DNA of 64,000 bases from Exiguobacterium aurantiacum (GTDB taxonomy: Bacteria; Bacillota; Bacilli; Exiguobacteriales; Exiguobacteriaceae). The stretch lies in NCBI RefSeq assembly GCF_001766415.1, contig NZ_MKXO01000004.1, positions 179,164 through 243,163 on the forward strand, in the 5' to 3' direction. The notes under the pieces are model-generated. The model saw nothing but the letters and a program-made list of their open reading frames with translations, had not been told where the DNA came from and did no database searches. The position numbers and the translations under genes were made by a program. This document shows, one piece after another, positions 1-7,124 of the stretch (position 1 is the stretch's first letter; each line of letters begins with the position of its first letter).

Positions 1-1015
1 GATCTCTGTGTTTTTTGAATCCGCACGGACAGGAATATGTTCGGTCTTTCGCTTTATTTTTTGCTCCACAAGAAGGGCATGTCTGGGAGGTGTAGGCCGG
101 ATTGACAGATTCGACCTTGATGCCTTCGAGCTTTGCCTTGTACGTGATGAATAGTGCCAAGCGATAGAACGACCAGGTGTGCAGGTTCTTGTTGTGTTTA
201 CGGCTTGTTCTTGCCGTCTGTCGGATGTTCGCCAATCTTTCGAGGCGGATGACAGAAATCTTGTTCTCTTTCGCGAAGTCGACGATCTCACGGCTCACCT
301 TGTGATCTTTGTCTTTCATCCAGCGCTGTTCTTTGTTGTTCAGCTTCTTGATCGCATCCAGTTTCTTCTGTTGACCGAGCTCTTTCCGTTTCGCACGAAA
401 CTTGCGCTTCATATACTTGTTCTCACGCCCGTTCCCGAAGAACCGCGCCTTGTCACGATCTGTCGATGCGACGGCGGGGACTTTCAGGCCGAGGTCGACC
501 CCGAGCACGTTGGTGCCCCCCTTCTCCGTCGTGGGGATCGTGACGGCGATCTGGGCGATCCACTTGTTCGACTTCTTGATGATGCGGAGCGTCCCGAGCT
601 TGTTGGCGAGGAGCGTGGCGTTCCGGTTGTCCGGGTCGACCATCTCGGCGCGGATCGCCGTCTTCTTGACCTTTCCGTCGATCATGACCGGGAAGGAGAT
701 CGACTCGAAGTCGAACGAGTAGTTTTGGTTGTTCCAGGTGCAGTACGGCTTCTTGAGGACAGGGACGACCTGGAAGCCCTTCTTCTTCGCCTTTTTGAAC
801 ATGCTCTTCGCATCCTGGATGGCCTGATTCTTGACGGCGCTCGGCAGATCGGAACTCACGTTTTTGCTCGTCAGCTTTAAGTTTTCTCGAGCCTGCACCA
901 TGTCCGAGACGAGCTGGTTCGTCGTGCCGATGTAGGTGCGCATCATCCGCTCTAAGATCGATTGTTGCTCTTTTGTCGGATGAAGTTTGATGTTCACCGT
1001 CAATGTCTGCGACAC
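1..1015 (-). CDS. tnpB: TnpB, RNA-guided nuclease of an IS605 element (3' end outside window)
   Basis: GTG start, preceded by AAGGAGGTGAC lying inside the end of tnpA. 338 codons are visible and open to the edge. The RuvC-like catalytic residues can be seen: D174 in GVDLGLK, E259 in RLERL, and a final D338 in KKHRD at the very edge. A four-cysteine zinc finger (C313, C316, C329, C331) sits before it. TnpB proteins are guide-RNA-directed DNA nucleases that help the element persist; the guide RNA normally comes from the transposon end beyond tnpB, which is not in view. The catalytic set looks intact, so the protein is probably active, but the last residues are unseen. Plus-strand open frames here are shadows. 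Confidence 0.93.
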   Translation of the reverse strand, partial: MSQTLTVNIKLHPTKEQQSILERMMRTYIGTTNQLVSDMVQARENLKLTSKNVSSDLPSAVKNQAIQDAKSMFKKAKKKGFQVVPVLKKPYCTWNNQNYSFDFESISFPVMIDGKVKKTAIRAEMVDPDNRNATLLANKLGTLRIIKKSNKWIAQIAVTIPTTEKGGTNVLGVDLGLKVPAVASTDRDKARFFGNGRENKYMKRKFRAKRKELGQQKKLDAIKKLNNKEQRWMKDKDHKVSREIVDFAKENKISVIRLERLANIRQTARTSRKHNKNLHTWSFYRLALFITYKAKLEGIKVESVNPAYTSQTCPSCGAKNKAKDRTYSCPCGFKKHRD

Positions 1016-1019
1016 GGTG

Positions 1020-1418
1020 TCACCTCCTTGTCTTTTGTTCCTCGACATAACGCTTGATGGTCTCGCTGGAAACATTTCCGGCCGTCGAGACGAAGAAGGA
1101 TCTCGTCCAAAGGCTTGTGAGATGTGTGAGATGGGGAAATTCCTCTCGTAGTCGCTTCGACGAGACGCCTTTGATGCGCGCCATGATGTCAGACGGACTG
1201 AGGGATGGCAACGCCGACAAGAATAGATGTGTGTGGTCCCGATCACACGCGATGGCGATGAGTCGAATGTCGAGCTCTTCGCAGACATCACGGACGATCT
1301 CTTTGAATCGTTGCTCGAACGTATCGTCATCAAATAGTTTTCGGCGATACCTCGGGCAGAACACGAAATGATAATGGATCATCGATACGGTGGTTTTGGT
1401 TCTTCTGTAGTTGTTCAT
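1020..1418 (-). CDS. tnpA: TnpA, Y1 HUH transposase of IS200/IS605 type
   Basis: A 132-residue single-domain transposase, the usual size for this family. The HUH metal-binding motif is H62-T-H64, and the catalytic tyrosine is Y124 in IKRYVEEQ. These enzymes cut and rejoin single-stranded DNA at hairpin ends. The stop codon lies 4 bases before the tnpB start, so the two are transcribed and probably translated together. No frameshift or stop is seen, so the copy looks functional. Confidence 0.95.
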   Translation of the reverse strand: MNNYRRTKTTVSMIHYHFVFCPRYRRKLFDDDTFEQRFKEIVRDVCEELDIRLIAIACDRDHTHLFLSALPSLSPSDIMARIKGVSSKRLREEFPHLTHLTSLWTRSFFVSTAGNVSSETIKRYVEEQKTRR

Positions 1419-1480
1419 ACGTCCATTGTATCATTAGATTTATTAGAGTGATACATTTTATCGGGATAAGATTCTGCTTG

Positions 1481-1552
1481 TTGATTTCTGAAATTCCGAC
1501 TAACGGGACTCCGAAATCAAGCTCACGTTCATCCCACCACTAAAGGAGTGGG
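1481..1552. repeat. IS605 subterminal structures: 8-bp inverted repeat and hairpin
   Basis: TTGATTTC at 1481-1488 is the exact inverse of GAAATCAA at 1513-1520. Next to it, CCCAC (1533-1537) pairs with GTGGG (1548-1552), or CCACT with AGTGG one register in. A hairpin at this place, upstream of tnpA, is what TnpA recognises at the left end of such elements. Which fold is used is not known. Confidence 0.6.
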
Positions 1553-1593
1553 CTTTCTCGTTCGCAAATTCTGTAATAAAAATTTCTCGAACA

Positions 1594-1633
1594 GGGAGGG
1601 GTGGCCGGACGCGGTCAGCCCTTTCTTTTTCGT
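1594..1633 (+). terminator. Possible terminator next to the IS end
   Basis: GAGGGGTGGCC and GGTCAGCCCT form an imperfect stem followed by TTTCTTTTT. It may have ended a gene now separated by the IS insertion. Between it and the next start there is only an AAAAGGAGG ribosome site. Confidence 0.4.
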
Positions 1634-1671
1634 TTGATCAGAACGTACAATGAGGAAAAGGAGGAATGTTT

Positions 1672-2400
1672 ATGAGACGAGATCAACTGTTGGAACGAAT
1701 GGAACGAATCGGGCGTTTGGTCGCGAAACAAGAAGGGGCGCTGATGCTGCTCGCCCTCGGTTCGATTGGCCTCGAGACCGAGCGGCTCGACGACTACTCC
1801 GACCTCGATTTCTTTTTGATCGTCGAGGACGGACGAAAAACCCGCTTCATCGACAACTTGGACTGGCTCGAGGTTGAACCGATCGCTTACCAATTCCAAA
1901 ACACGAAAGACGGCCACAAGATCATGTACGCGGACGGTATTTACGGGGAGTTCGCCGTGTTCGAACTGTTCGAGATGCCACACATCGCCTATACCCCGGG
2001 ACGGATCGTCTGGAAACGGGATGAAGCGCTCGAATCGTTTGCGACGCCTAAGCTCGTCACGGACGTCCCAGACGCAGCGTATTGCTACGAAGAGGCGCTG
2101 ACGAACCTGTACGTCGGTCTGCTCCGTGAACGACGCGGAGAGCGTCTCGCCGGCTTCGAACTCATCCAAGTCGCGGCCGTCAACAACGTATTGAAAGCAC
2201 ATGGAGAGACGGGCGACCCGTTCAATCCGACGCGCCGGGTCGAGGCACGGCACCCGGAGCTCGTCGCCGGGCTCAACGAGTGGCTGCCAGGTTACGGCAA
2301 GTCGGCCGAAGCGGCCGCGGCGATGTTGCGCTATATCGAAACAAGACATCCGGTCAACGCGACGTTGAAGCGAGAGATCGAACGCTTGCTCGAGGCGTGA
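1672..2400 (+). CDS. Nucleotidyltransferase-domain protein
   Basis: 242 residues. The N-terminal third carries the polymerase-beta-like nucleotidyltransferase signature: a GS pair followed by DYSDLDFFLIV, where the two aspartates would bind the metal. The rest is helical and could select substrate, as in aminoglycoside nucleotidyltransferases and related small-molecule or tRNA-modifying enzymes; the substrate cannot be read from sequence. The ATG at 1672 is preferred over the in-frame ATG at 1666, because AGGAGG lies 7 bases before it. It sits alone between the IS605 end and the yusI-gcvH block and is absent from the Bacillus subtilis neighbourhood I recall, so it may be a local addition. Confidence 0.75.
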   Translation: MRRDQLLERMERIGRLVAKQEGALMLLALGSIGLETERLDDYSDLDFFLIVEDGRKTRFIDNLDWLEVEPIAYQFQNTKDGHKIMYADGIYGEFAVFELFEMPHIAYTPGRIVWKRDEALESFATPKLVTDVPDAAYCYEEALTNLYVGLLRERRGERLAGFELIQVAAVNNVLKAHGETGDPFNPTRRVEARHPELVAGLNEWLPGYGKSAEAAAAMLRYIETRHPVNATLKREIERLLEA

Positions 2401-2445
2401 TTTGCGGGAATGGAGTATGCTACAGTAAAACAAGAGGTGATAAAT

Positions 2446-2799
2446 ATGGTGACACTATATGGCTATCCGCCATGCAGTACGTGTAAGAAGGCAGAGAAAT
2501 GGTTGAAGGAGAACGACGTCGCGTATACATACGTTCATATCGTCGAGGCGACACCGTCAAAAGATGAACTCGCGTCGATCTGGCAACAGTCAGGGCTGCC
2601 GCTCAAAAAGTTTTTCAATACGAGCGGGCAAGTGTACCGCAACGAAGGCATTAAAGATAAGCTCCCGAATTTGTCAGAAGACGAACAAATCGAGCTTTTA
2701 GTCAGCAATGGTATGCTTTTAAAGCGTCCAATCGTCACTGACGGTCAAAAATCGACGGTCGGTTTTTCAGAAAAGTCATTTACAGACGTTTGGGGCTAA
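2446..2799 (+). CDS. yusI: Spx/ArsC-family thioredoxin-fold protein (YusI-like)
   Basis: 117 residues with an N-terminal PPCSTCKKA redox motif and the FFNTSG and LLKRPI segments of the ArsC/Spx superfamily. Members reduce arsenate with thiols or act as RNA-polymerase-binding regulators. This one resembles Bacillus subtilis YusI, whose neighbour is also gcvH. The ATG at 2446 follows AGAGGTGAT at good spacing; upstream in-frame starts lack one. The biochemical role of YusI is not established to my knowledge, so the family name is firm and the function is not. gcvH follows 45 bases downstream, possibly in the same transcript. Confidence 0.85.
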   Translation: MVTLYGYPPCSTCKKAEKWLKENDVAYTYVHIVEATPSKDELASIWQQSGLPLKKFFNTSGQVYRNEGIKDKLPNLSEDEQIELLVSNGMLLKRPIVTDGQKSTVGFSEKSFTDVWG

Positions 2800-2844
2800 G
2801 TGCTATAATACACATGTGAGTCTAATTTATTTGAGGGGGAAGTC

Positions 2845-3231
2845 ATGATGAGCAAAGTACCTGCAAATCTACGTTATTCAAAAGAACACGAATGGGTTGA
2901 AGTGAACGGAAGCGTTGCCCGCATCGGGATCACGGATTTCGCACAAAGCGAACTAGGGGACATCGTGTTTGTGGAACTTCCTGAAGTCGGCGGCACGATT
3001 TTGCTCGACGAGCCGTTCGGTTCGGTCGAATCGGTCAAGACGGTGTCTGAACTGTACGCACCGATCTCTGGGAAGATCACGGCGGTGAATGAATCACTCG
3101 CGGATTCGCCGGAACTCGTCAACGAAGCACCGTTCGAAGGCGCATGGATGATCGAAGTCGAGTTGAACGATTCAACGGACGTCGACAAACTCATGTCAGC
3201 CGAAGAATATGAAGCGATGATTCAAGGCTAA
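2845..3231 (+). CDS. gcvH: Glycine cleavage system H protein
   Basis: 128 residues, full length for the family. The lipoyl-lysine lies in ESVKTVSEL at K65. GcvH carries the aminomethyl group between the P, T and L proteins of glycine cleavage; in Bacillus it is also the entry point for lipoate relay to other enzymes. GAGGGGGA precedes a double ATG (2845 and 2848), and either could be used. The other gcv genes are not here, as in Bacillus subtilis, where gcvH is also separate. A strong terminator follows at once. Confidence 0.97.
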   Translation: MMSKVPANLRYSKEHEWVEVNGSVARIGITDFAQSELGDIVFVELPEVGGTILLDEPFGSVESVKTVSELYAPISGKITAVNESLADSPELVNEAPFEGAWMIEVELNDSTDVDKLMSAEEYEAMIQG

Positions 3232-3234
3232 CAA

Positions 3235-3272
3235 AAATCCCGGTTTCTCTTTATGAGAAGCCGGGATTTTTT
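3235..3272. terminator. Bidirectional terminator between gcvH and the PTS-IIC-like gene
   Basis: AAATCCCGGTTTCTC pairs with GAGAAGCCGGGATTT around a 5-base loop, with T-runs on both sides. It can end both convergent genes. Confidence 0.9.
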
Positions 3273-3275
3273 GAT

Positions 3276-4331
3276 TTAGTCGAAGTCGAGGCGGTAATGT
3301 TCAGGCTGGATGAGTGATGTCCGGTTGAACAGTCGGTAGAAGACAATCCCGAGCGTCACCGGAATGAGGCCGAACAAGACGATGACGAGCATGACGTTCC
3401 AGAGCGCGAAGCCGCCTGGCATCAAGTGCAGGGCGTTGACAGGTCCGATCAGTCCAGAGACACCGAATCCGGCACTGATCGGTGTTCCTTCGATACGAAG
3501 GATACCGGCGAGCGCCCCGAGAATGGCCGCGTTCGCGAGCACCGGCAGCATCATGATCGGACGACGGACGAAGTTCGCCATTTGAATTTTCGGTGAGCCG
3601 AGGAAGTGAGCGAGCGACGTCCCGGTCGCGTTCATCTGCCACCCGGCGATAGCGAGACCAAAACCGGCTGCGACGACGCCGAGGTTAGCGGCCCCGGCGG
3701 CAACACCGGACAGACTGATCGCCGTCGCAATCCCGACTGTCGAGATCGGGGAGACGATGATGAGCGAGAACGCCATCGCGATCAACATACCCATCACGAT
3801 CGGTTGGAGTTCAGTCATCGTCATGATGACGGTGCCGATGTACGTCGTGATCTGTGAGATGTACGTGAGTAAGAACATGCCGATTCCGCCGGCGACGACG
3901 ATGACCGTCATCGGTAAAACGAGGACGGTGTACGTCTTTAAGCGTGGCGACAGCTGCATAACCATATATGTCGCGAGGGCGGCGGTCACACCGGCCGTGA
4001 TGACGTCGCCGATTCCGGCCATGAGGAACGCGCCTTCCTCGATACGGATAGCGCCGCTCCCGACCTGGGTCGCGATACCGATCGTCCCGGCCTCGAGCGC
4101 CGAGCGTCCGAATTGCATCGCGACGGTGACACCGATGATGACCGGGAGTAGGCGCATCGCGATCGTCGTCGCGTCTAAGATGAACTGCAAAGACGGAAAA
4201 TACGGTAAGATGGCTTTCGTTAATTCACCGAGCAACGCGCTCGGGATGAGGGCGATTAAAATAGCGAGACTGAGTCCGTTCAATACGTTCATCAAAAATT
4301 GTTTGCCTGTCAGTTTCGTTTGTTCCGTCAT
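3276..4331 (-). CDS. PTS EIIC type-2-like membrane protein
   Basis: 351 residues, almost entirely hydrophobic with about ten likely membrane spans rich in Gly, Ala and Ile. It matches the stand-alone PTS_EIIC_2-like family of putative sugar permeases without linked EIIA or EIIB. The ATG at 4331 (MTEQTKLTG) is chosen because AGGTGA lies 8 bases before it; an in-frame GTG at 4343 has poorer spacing. No PTS phosphorylation domain is fused or adjacent, so PTS-dependent transport is not shown. It is convergent with gcvH and divergent from yusE, with which it shares a 190-base upstream region that holds a CodY-like sequence. Confidence 0.75.
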   Translation of the reverse strand: MTEQTKLTGKQFLMNVLNGLSLAILIALIPSALLGELTKAILPYFPSLQFILDATTIAMRLLPVIIGVTVAMQFGRSALEAGTIGIATQVGSGAIRIEEGAFLMAGIGDVITAGVTAALATYMVMQLSPRLKTYTVLVLPMTVIVVAGGIGMFLLTYISQITTYIGTVIMTMTELQPIVMGMLIAMAFSLIIVSPISTVGIATAISLSGVAAGAANLGVVAAGFGLAIAGWQMNATGTSLAHFLGSPKIQMANFVRRPIMMLPVLANAAILGALAGILRIEGTPISAGFGVSGLIGPVNALHLMPGGFALWNVMLVIVLFGLIPVTLGIVFYRLFNRTSLIQPEHYRLDFD

Positions 4332-4439
4332 AAGTCGATTCACCTGTCCTTTTCTACGTATACGCTGTTATGTACGAAAGCGTTAAAGTTAATGACCATA
4401 CTATGCCTCTTTTCGTGAAGCGTCAACAGGAAATGTTGA

Positions 4440-4454
4440 ACGATTCAGAAAATT
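4440..4454. promoter_or_regulatory. Weak CodY-like 15-mer
   Basis: ACGATTCAGAAAATT matches 12 of 15 positions of the CodY consensus AATTTTCWGAAAATT. It lies between the divergent PTS-IIC-like gene and yusE. On its own it is weak, but better matches occur elsewhere in the window. Confidence 0.3.
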
Positions 4455-4521
4455 CGTGGGGTGAGCACAACTTTTGAACAGATCGGCTCACATTCATATA
4501 CTTATAAAAGAGGTGAGAACA

Positions 4522-4779
4522 ATGATTACAGACGGATTGTTATATATATACGCCCCGATGTGTGGAACATGCGCTGTGGCCGAGCGGATGCTCGCCGTCG
4601 TCGAAGCGGTCGACCCGACTCTCGCGATTGACAAGCAGGACGCCAACTTTATCCCGCAAGAGTTAGAAGCGTATCAAGTGATGAGCGTCCCGGCGCTGTT
4701 AAAGCTTAAAGACGGCCAAGTCGAAGACCGATTATATGCGTTTCAAAACGTACAGCACGTCCTATCTTTCGTTAAATGA
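4522..4779 (+). CDS. yusE: Thioredoxin-like protein (YusE-like)
   Basis: 85 residues with a CGTC redox motif near the N terminus (YAPMCGTCAVAERML) and a cis-proline segment SVPALL, which together define a minimal thioredoxin fold. The start at 4522 follows GAGGTGAG; a longer frame from 4474 has no ribosome site. Bacillus subtilis has yusE in the same neighbourhood between metNPQ and gcvH. Its substrate is unknown; a general disulfide reductase role is inference. Confidence 0.85.
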   Translation: MITDGLLYIYAPMCGTCAVAERMLAVVEAVDPTLAIDKQDANFIPQELEAYQVMSVPALLKLKDGQVEDRLYAFQNVQHVLSFVK

Positions 4780-4793
4780 GATAGGATGATTAG

Positions 4794-4808
4794 AATAATC
4801 AGAAAATT
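4794..4808. promoter_or_regulatory. CodY-like site upstream of the structured RNA
   Basis: AATAATCAGAAAATT matches 13 of 15 positions of the CodY consensus and ends 12 bases before the -35 box of the structured RNA promoter. Confidence 0.45.
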
Positions 4809-4820
4809 TTAAATAATCAG

Positions 4821-4850
4821 TTGACACAGAAAGTTCACGAATGGTATATT
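4821..4850 (+). promoter_or_regulatory. Strong promoter of the structured RNA
   Basis: TTGACA at 4821-4826 and TATATT at 4845-4850 with an 18-base spacer, plus TGG in the extended -10 position. It predicts a start near 4857. No coding frame follows before the terminator at 5118-5160. Confidence 0.8.
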
Positions 4851-4856
4851 CATTAC

Positions 4857-5160
4857 AACATCTTACTTGAACACAATATAGGACGAGATTCTCCAGCCAT
4901 CAAGACGTTTTAGAACAGCCGGTGCATCACTTTACGCGACTTTTAGGTGGACCTTCCCTTCGATTGTCCCCCAAAAAAATCAAGCGCAGGGACACCTACC
5001 GCGTAACCGCATGGTACGTTCTAAGGCCGAGTGATGGATGGCTTGAATCCCCCATATAAGGATGAACACTCTGATCGGGCAAAAGAGTTTCATCTATGGG
5101 TTGTCCTTCCGTGACTCAAGGTGCTACGTTCTGTGTCATCCTCGGATGGCACCTTTTTTT
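4857..5160 (+). ncRNA. Unrecognised structured RNA, about 300 nt
   Basis: Bounded by a strong promoter and a T-tailed hairpin, without an open frame. Visible helices are: GATTC+AGCCATC (4887-4901) with GATGGCT+GAATC (5037-5049); 4907-4916 with 5018-5027; CATCACT (4925-4931) with AGTGATG (5030-5036), which crosses the previous helix and would make a pseudoknot; TACGCG and TAGGTG (4933-4949) with CACCTA and CGCGTA (4993-5005); and an independent hairpin 5051-5100 with CCCATA/TATGGG, GATGA/TCATC and ACTCT/AGAGT. I looked for the signatures of RNase P, tmRNA, SRP RNA and T-box leaders and saw none; 6S RNA cannot be excluded by eye. The metNIQ operon has its own promoter downstream. Confidence 0.65.
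5118..5160 (+). terminator. Terminator of the structured RNA
   Basis: AAGGTGC (5118-5124) pairs with GCACCTT (5149-5155), with an inner CATC/GATG hairpin, followed by seven or more T. Confidence 0.8.
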
Positions 5161-5180
5161 GATTTTTCGCACAAAATAGT

Positions 5181-5209
5181 TTGACATGAAAATAATGTGT
5201 CGCTATTAT
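5181..5209 (+). promoter_or_regulatory. Promoter of metNIQ
   Basis: TTGACA at 5181-5186 and TATTAT at 5204-5209, 17-base spacer. The transcript would begin near 5216, just before the SAM riboswitch. Confidence 0.8.
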
Positions 5210-5230
5210 AAAGCTAATCGAATAAACAAC

Positions 5231-5339
5231 ACTCTTATCAAGAGAGGCTGAGGGACTGGCCCTATGACGCCCAGCAACCGCGGAGCAATCCGAAATGGTG
5301 CTAATTCCAGCAAGGTGAGAACCTTGGAAGATGAGAGCA
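5231..5339 (+). ncRNA. SAM-I riboswitch (S-box)
   Basis: The S-box signature is plain: CTTATCAAGAGAGGCTGAGG, then GCCCTATGACGCCCAGCAACC, then GGTGCTAATTCCAGCAA and GATGAGAGC, with P1 formed by CTCTTATC and GATGAGAG. S-adenosylmethionine binding stabilises the aptamer and allows the following terminator, shutting off the methionine importer when methionine is plentiful. Confidence 0.97.
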
Positions 5340-5357
5340 ATCGTTGTCCGTACCGAT

Positions 5358-5397
5358 AAAGTACGCACGTTTGCTCAAACGTGTGTACTTTTTTTGT
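5358..5397 (+). terminator. Riboswitch-controlled terminator before metN
   Basis: AAAGTACGCACGTTT and AAACGTGTGTACTTT form a 15-bp stem with a GCTC loop, followed by T7. It is the expression platform of the SAM riboswitch. Confidence 0.93.
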
Positions 5398-5415
5398 TGT
5401 CAGGAGGGAAAGGTA

Positions 5416-6444
5416 TTGATTCAATTACGTAATGTGGCCAAATGGTTCGACACGAAGAACGGTCGAGTCCAGGCGGTCGATGATGTGTCGCTCACAATCG
5501 AGAGCGGCGAAATTTTTGGAATAATCGGATATTCAGGGGCGGGGAAGTCGACGCTCATCCGTCTGCTCAACCGACTCGAGTCACCGTCAAGCGGTGAAAT
5601 CGTCGTCGCAGGGAGCGAGCTGACGAAGCTCACTCCGAAAGAACTGCGCGGGGTGCGCAAAAACGTCTCGATGGTATTCCAACACTTCAACTTATTATGG
5701 TCGCGCACGGTCGCTGAGAACATCAGCTTCCCGCTCGAACTGATCGGGGTACCGGCCAGTGAACGTAAACGCCGCGTCCAAGAGCTCGTCGATCTCGTCG
5801 GTCTCGCCGGACGTGAAGACAGCTATCCGTCGCAACTTTCGGGCGGTCAAAAACAGCGAGTCGGGATTGCCCGCGCGCTCGCTACAAATCCAGACGTGCT
5901 CCTCTGCGATGAAGCGACGAGCGCACTCGACCCGAAGACGACCGATTCGATTCTCGAACTGCTCGTCAGCATCAATAAAAAACTCGGACTGACGATCGTC
6001 CTCATCACCCATGAGATGCACGTCATCCAAAAAATCTGTCATCGCGTCGCCGTCATGGAGGCAGGGAAAGTCGTCGAGACCGGCCAAGTCGCGGACGTGT
6101 TCCAACATCCGGAACAGCCGATCACGAAAGAGTTCGTCAAACAGATCGGTGCCGTCGACGACATGTCGCTCACGTTCGAGCATTTGAAAGCACGTTATCC
6201 GAGCGGCCAAATCGTCAAACTCAAGTTCTTGAACGAGACGGCCGAACAGCCGATTTTATCGGAAGTGTTGAAACAGCACGACATCGGCTTCAACATCATC
6301 GGCGGTAACGTGACGCAGTCGCAAGTCGGTGCGCTCGGGACGCTATTCATCCAATTGATCGGAGAGCCGGCTGAAGTCGAGCGGGCCATCGCCTCAATCC
6401 GGTCGCAGGCAGTGGAAGTGGAGGTAGAAAACGATGTTTCCTAA
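5416..6444 (+). CDS. metN: Methionine ABC transporter ATP-binding protein
   Basis: 342 residues from a TTG start preceded 7 bases upstream by AGGAGGG; no ATG gives a comparable fit. Walker A is GYSGAGKST, the signature LSGGQKQRVGIARAL, and Walker B LLCDEATSALD. The C-terminal 90 residues form the NIL domain that binds methionine and inhibits transport in MetN proteins. It overlaps metI by 11 bases and is controlled by the SAM riboswitch above. It powers MetI-mediated uptake of D- and L-methionine captured by MetQ. Confidence 0.96.
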   Translation: MIQLRNVAKWFDTKNGRVQAVDDVSLTIESGEIFGIIGYSGAGKSTLIRLLNRLESPSSGEIVVAGSELTKLTPKELRGVRKNVSMVFQHFNLLWSRTVAENISFPLELIGVPASERKRRVQELVDLVGLAGREDSYPSQLSGGQKQRVGIARALATNPDVLLCDEATSALDPKTTDSILELLVSINKKLGLTIVLITHEMHVIQKICHRVAVMEAGKVVETGQVADVFQHPEQPITKEFVKQIGAVDDMSLTFEHLKARYPSGQIVKLKFLNETAEQPILSEVLKQHDIGFNIIGGNVTQSQVGALGTLFIQLIGEPAEVERAIASIRSQAVEVEVENDVS

Positions 6445-7096
6445 TGTAGACTGGCAAGTCATGTTCGAACAGACGTGGGAGACGCTCTATATGACGCTCG
6501 TCGCGGGAGCCGCGACATTCGTCATCGGTCTCGCCCTCGGCATGCTCTTATATGTCACGAACGAACCGCTCATGACGAAGAATCGTCCGATTTACACGAT
6601 CATCAGCGCGGTCGTCAACGTGTTCCGCTCGATCCCGTTCATTATTTTGATCATCTTGCTCATCCCGTTCACACTCCTTCTCGTCGGAACGATGCTCGGC
6701 TCGACGGCGGCGCTCCCGGCGCTCATCATCGGGGCGGCCCCGTTTTATGCACGTATGGTCGAGCTCGCGCTTCGTGAAGTCGACCGCGGCGTCATCGAGG
6801 CGGCCGAGTCGATGGGCGCGACGAAATGGCAGATCGTCTATAAAGTGTTGTTCCCAGAAGCACTCCCGGCCATCGTGTCAGGCATCACGGTGACGATCGT
6901 CGCCATCGTCGGTTACACGGCCATGGCCGGAGTCGTCGGGGGCGGTGGCCTCGGGAACTTGGCGTTCCTCGAAGGGTTCCAGCGTTCACAAAGCGACGTC
7001 ACGTTCGTCGCGACCGTATTGATCTTAGTCATCGTCTTCGTCGTTCAGTTCATCGGCGATCGACTCGTTTCAAAAATCGATAAGCGTTCCGCTTAA
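6434..7096 (+). CDS. metI: Methionine ABC transporter permease
   Basis: 220 residues with five or so membrane spans and the ABC permease coupling motif around EAAESMGATKWQIVYKVL near residue 120. The length is typical of MetI. It starts within the end of metN, so the two are translationally coupled. As a homodimer it forms the channel through which methionine passes. Confidence 0.96.
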   Translation: MFPNVDWQVMFEQTWETLYMTLVAGAATFVIGLALGMLLYVTNEPLMTKNRPIYTIISAVVNVFRSIPFIILIILLIPFTLLLVGTMLGSTAALPALIIGAAPFYARMVELALREVDRGVIEAAESMGATKWQIVYKVLFPEALPAIVSGITVTIVAIVGYTAMAGVVGGGGLGNLAFLEGFQRSQSDVTFVATVLILVIVFVVQFIGDRLVSKIDKRSA

Positions 7097-7124
7097 TCAA
7101 ATAGAAAACTTGGAGGGTATCACA

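Larger units (their letters stand above)
1..1560 (-). mobile_element. IS200/IS605-family element, cut by the window edge
   Basis: Adjacent tnpA and tnpB in the same direction, with a hairpin-bearing non-coding end upstream of tnpA, form an IS605-type element. The tnpA-side end lies near 1420-1560; the other end and the 3' end of tnpB are outside the window. Elements of this family move as single strands, have no inverted terminal repeats and recognise subterminal hairpins, so the exact boundary cannot be set from one copy. Confidence 0.85.

Noticed and set aside
179..880. Long plus-strand open frame in the IS element
   Set aside because: The minus strand codes a TnpB with all catalytic motifs across the same bases; the plus frame lacks any recognisable domain.
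2762..2776. CodY-like GTTTTTCAGAAAAGT upstream of gcvH
   Set aside because: Only 12 of 15 positions match and it lies inside the yusI coding sequence, where the codons explain it.
4857..5160. T-box leader reading of the structured RNA
   Set aside because: ACCGCG occurs at 4998-5003, but the conserved AGGGTGGnACCGCG box is not complete, and no aminoacyl-tRNA synthetase or amino acid gene follows in the same transcript.
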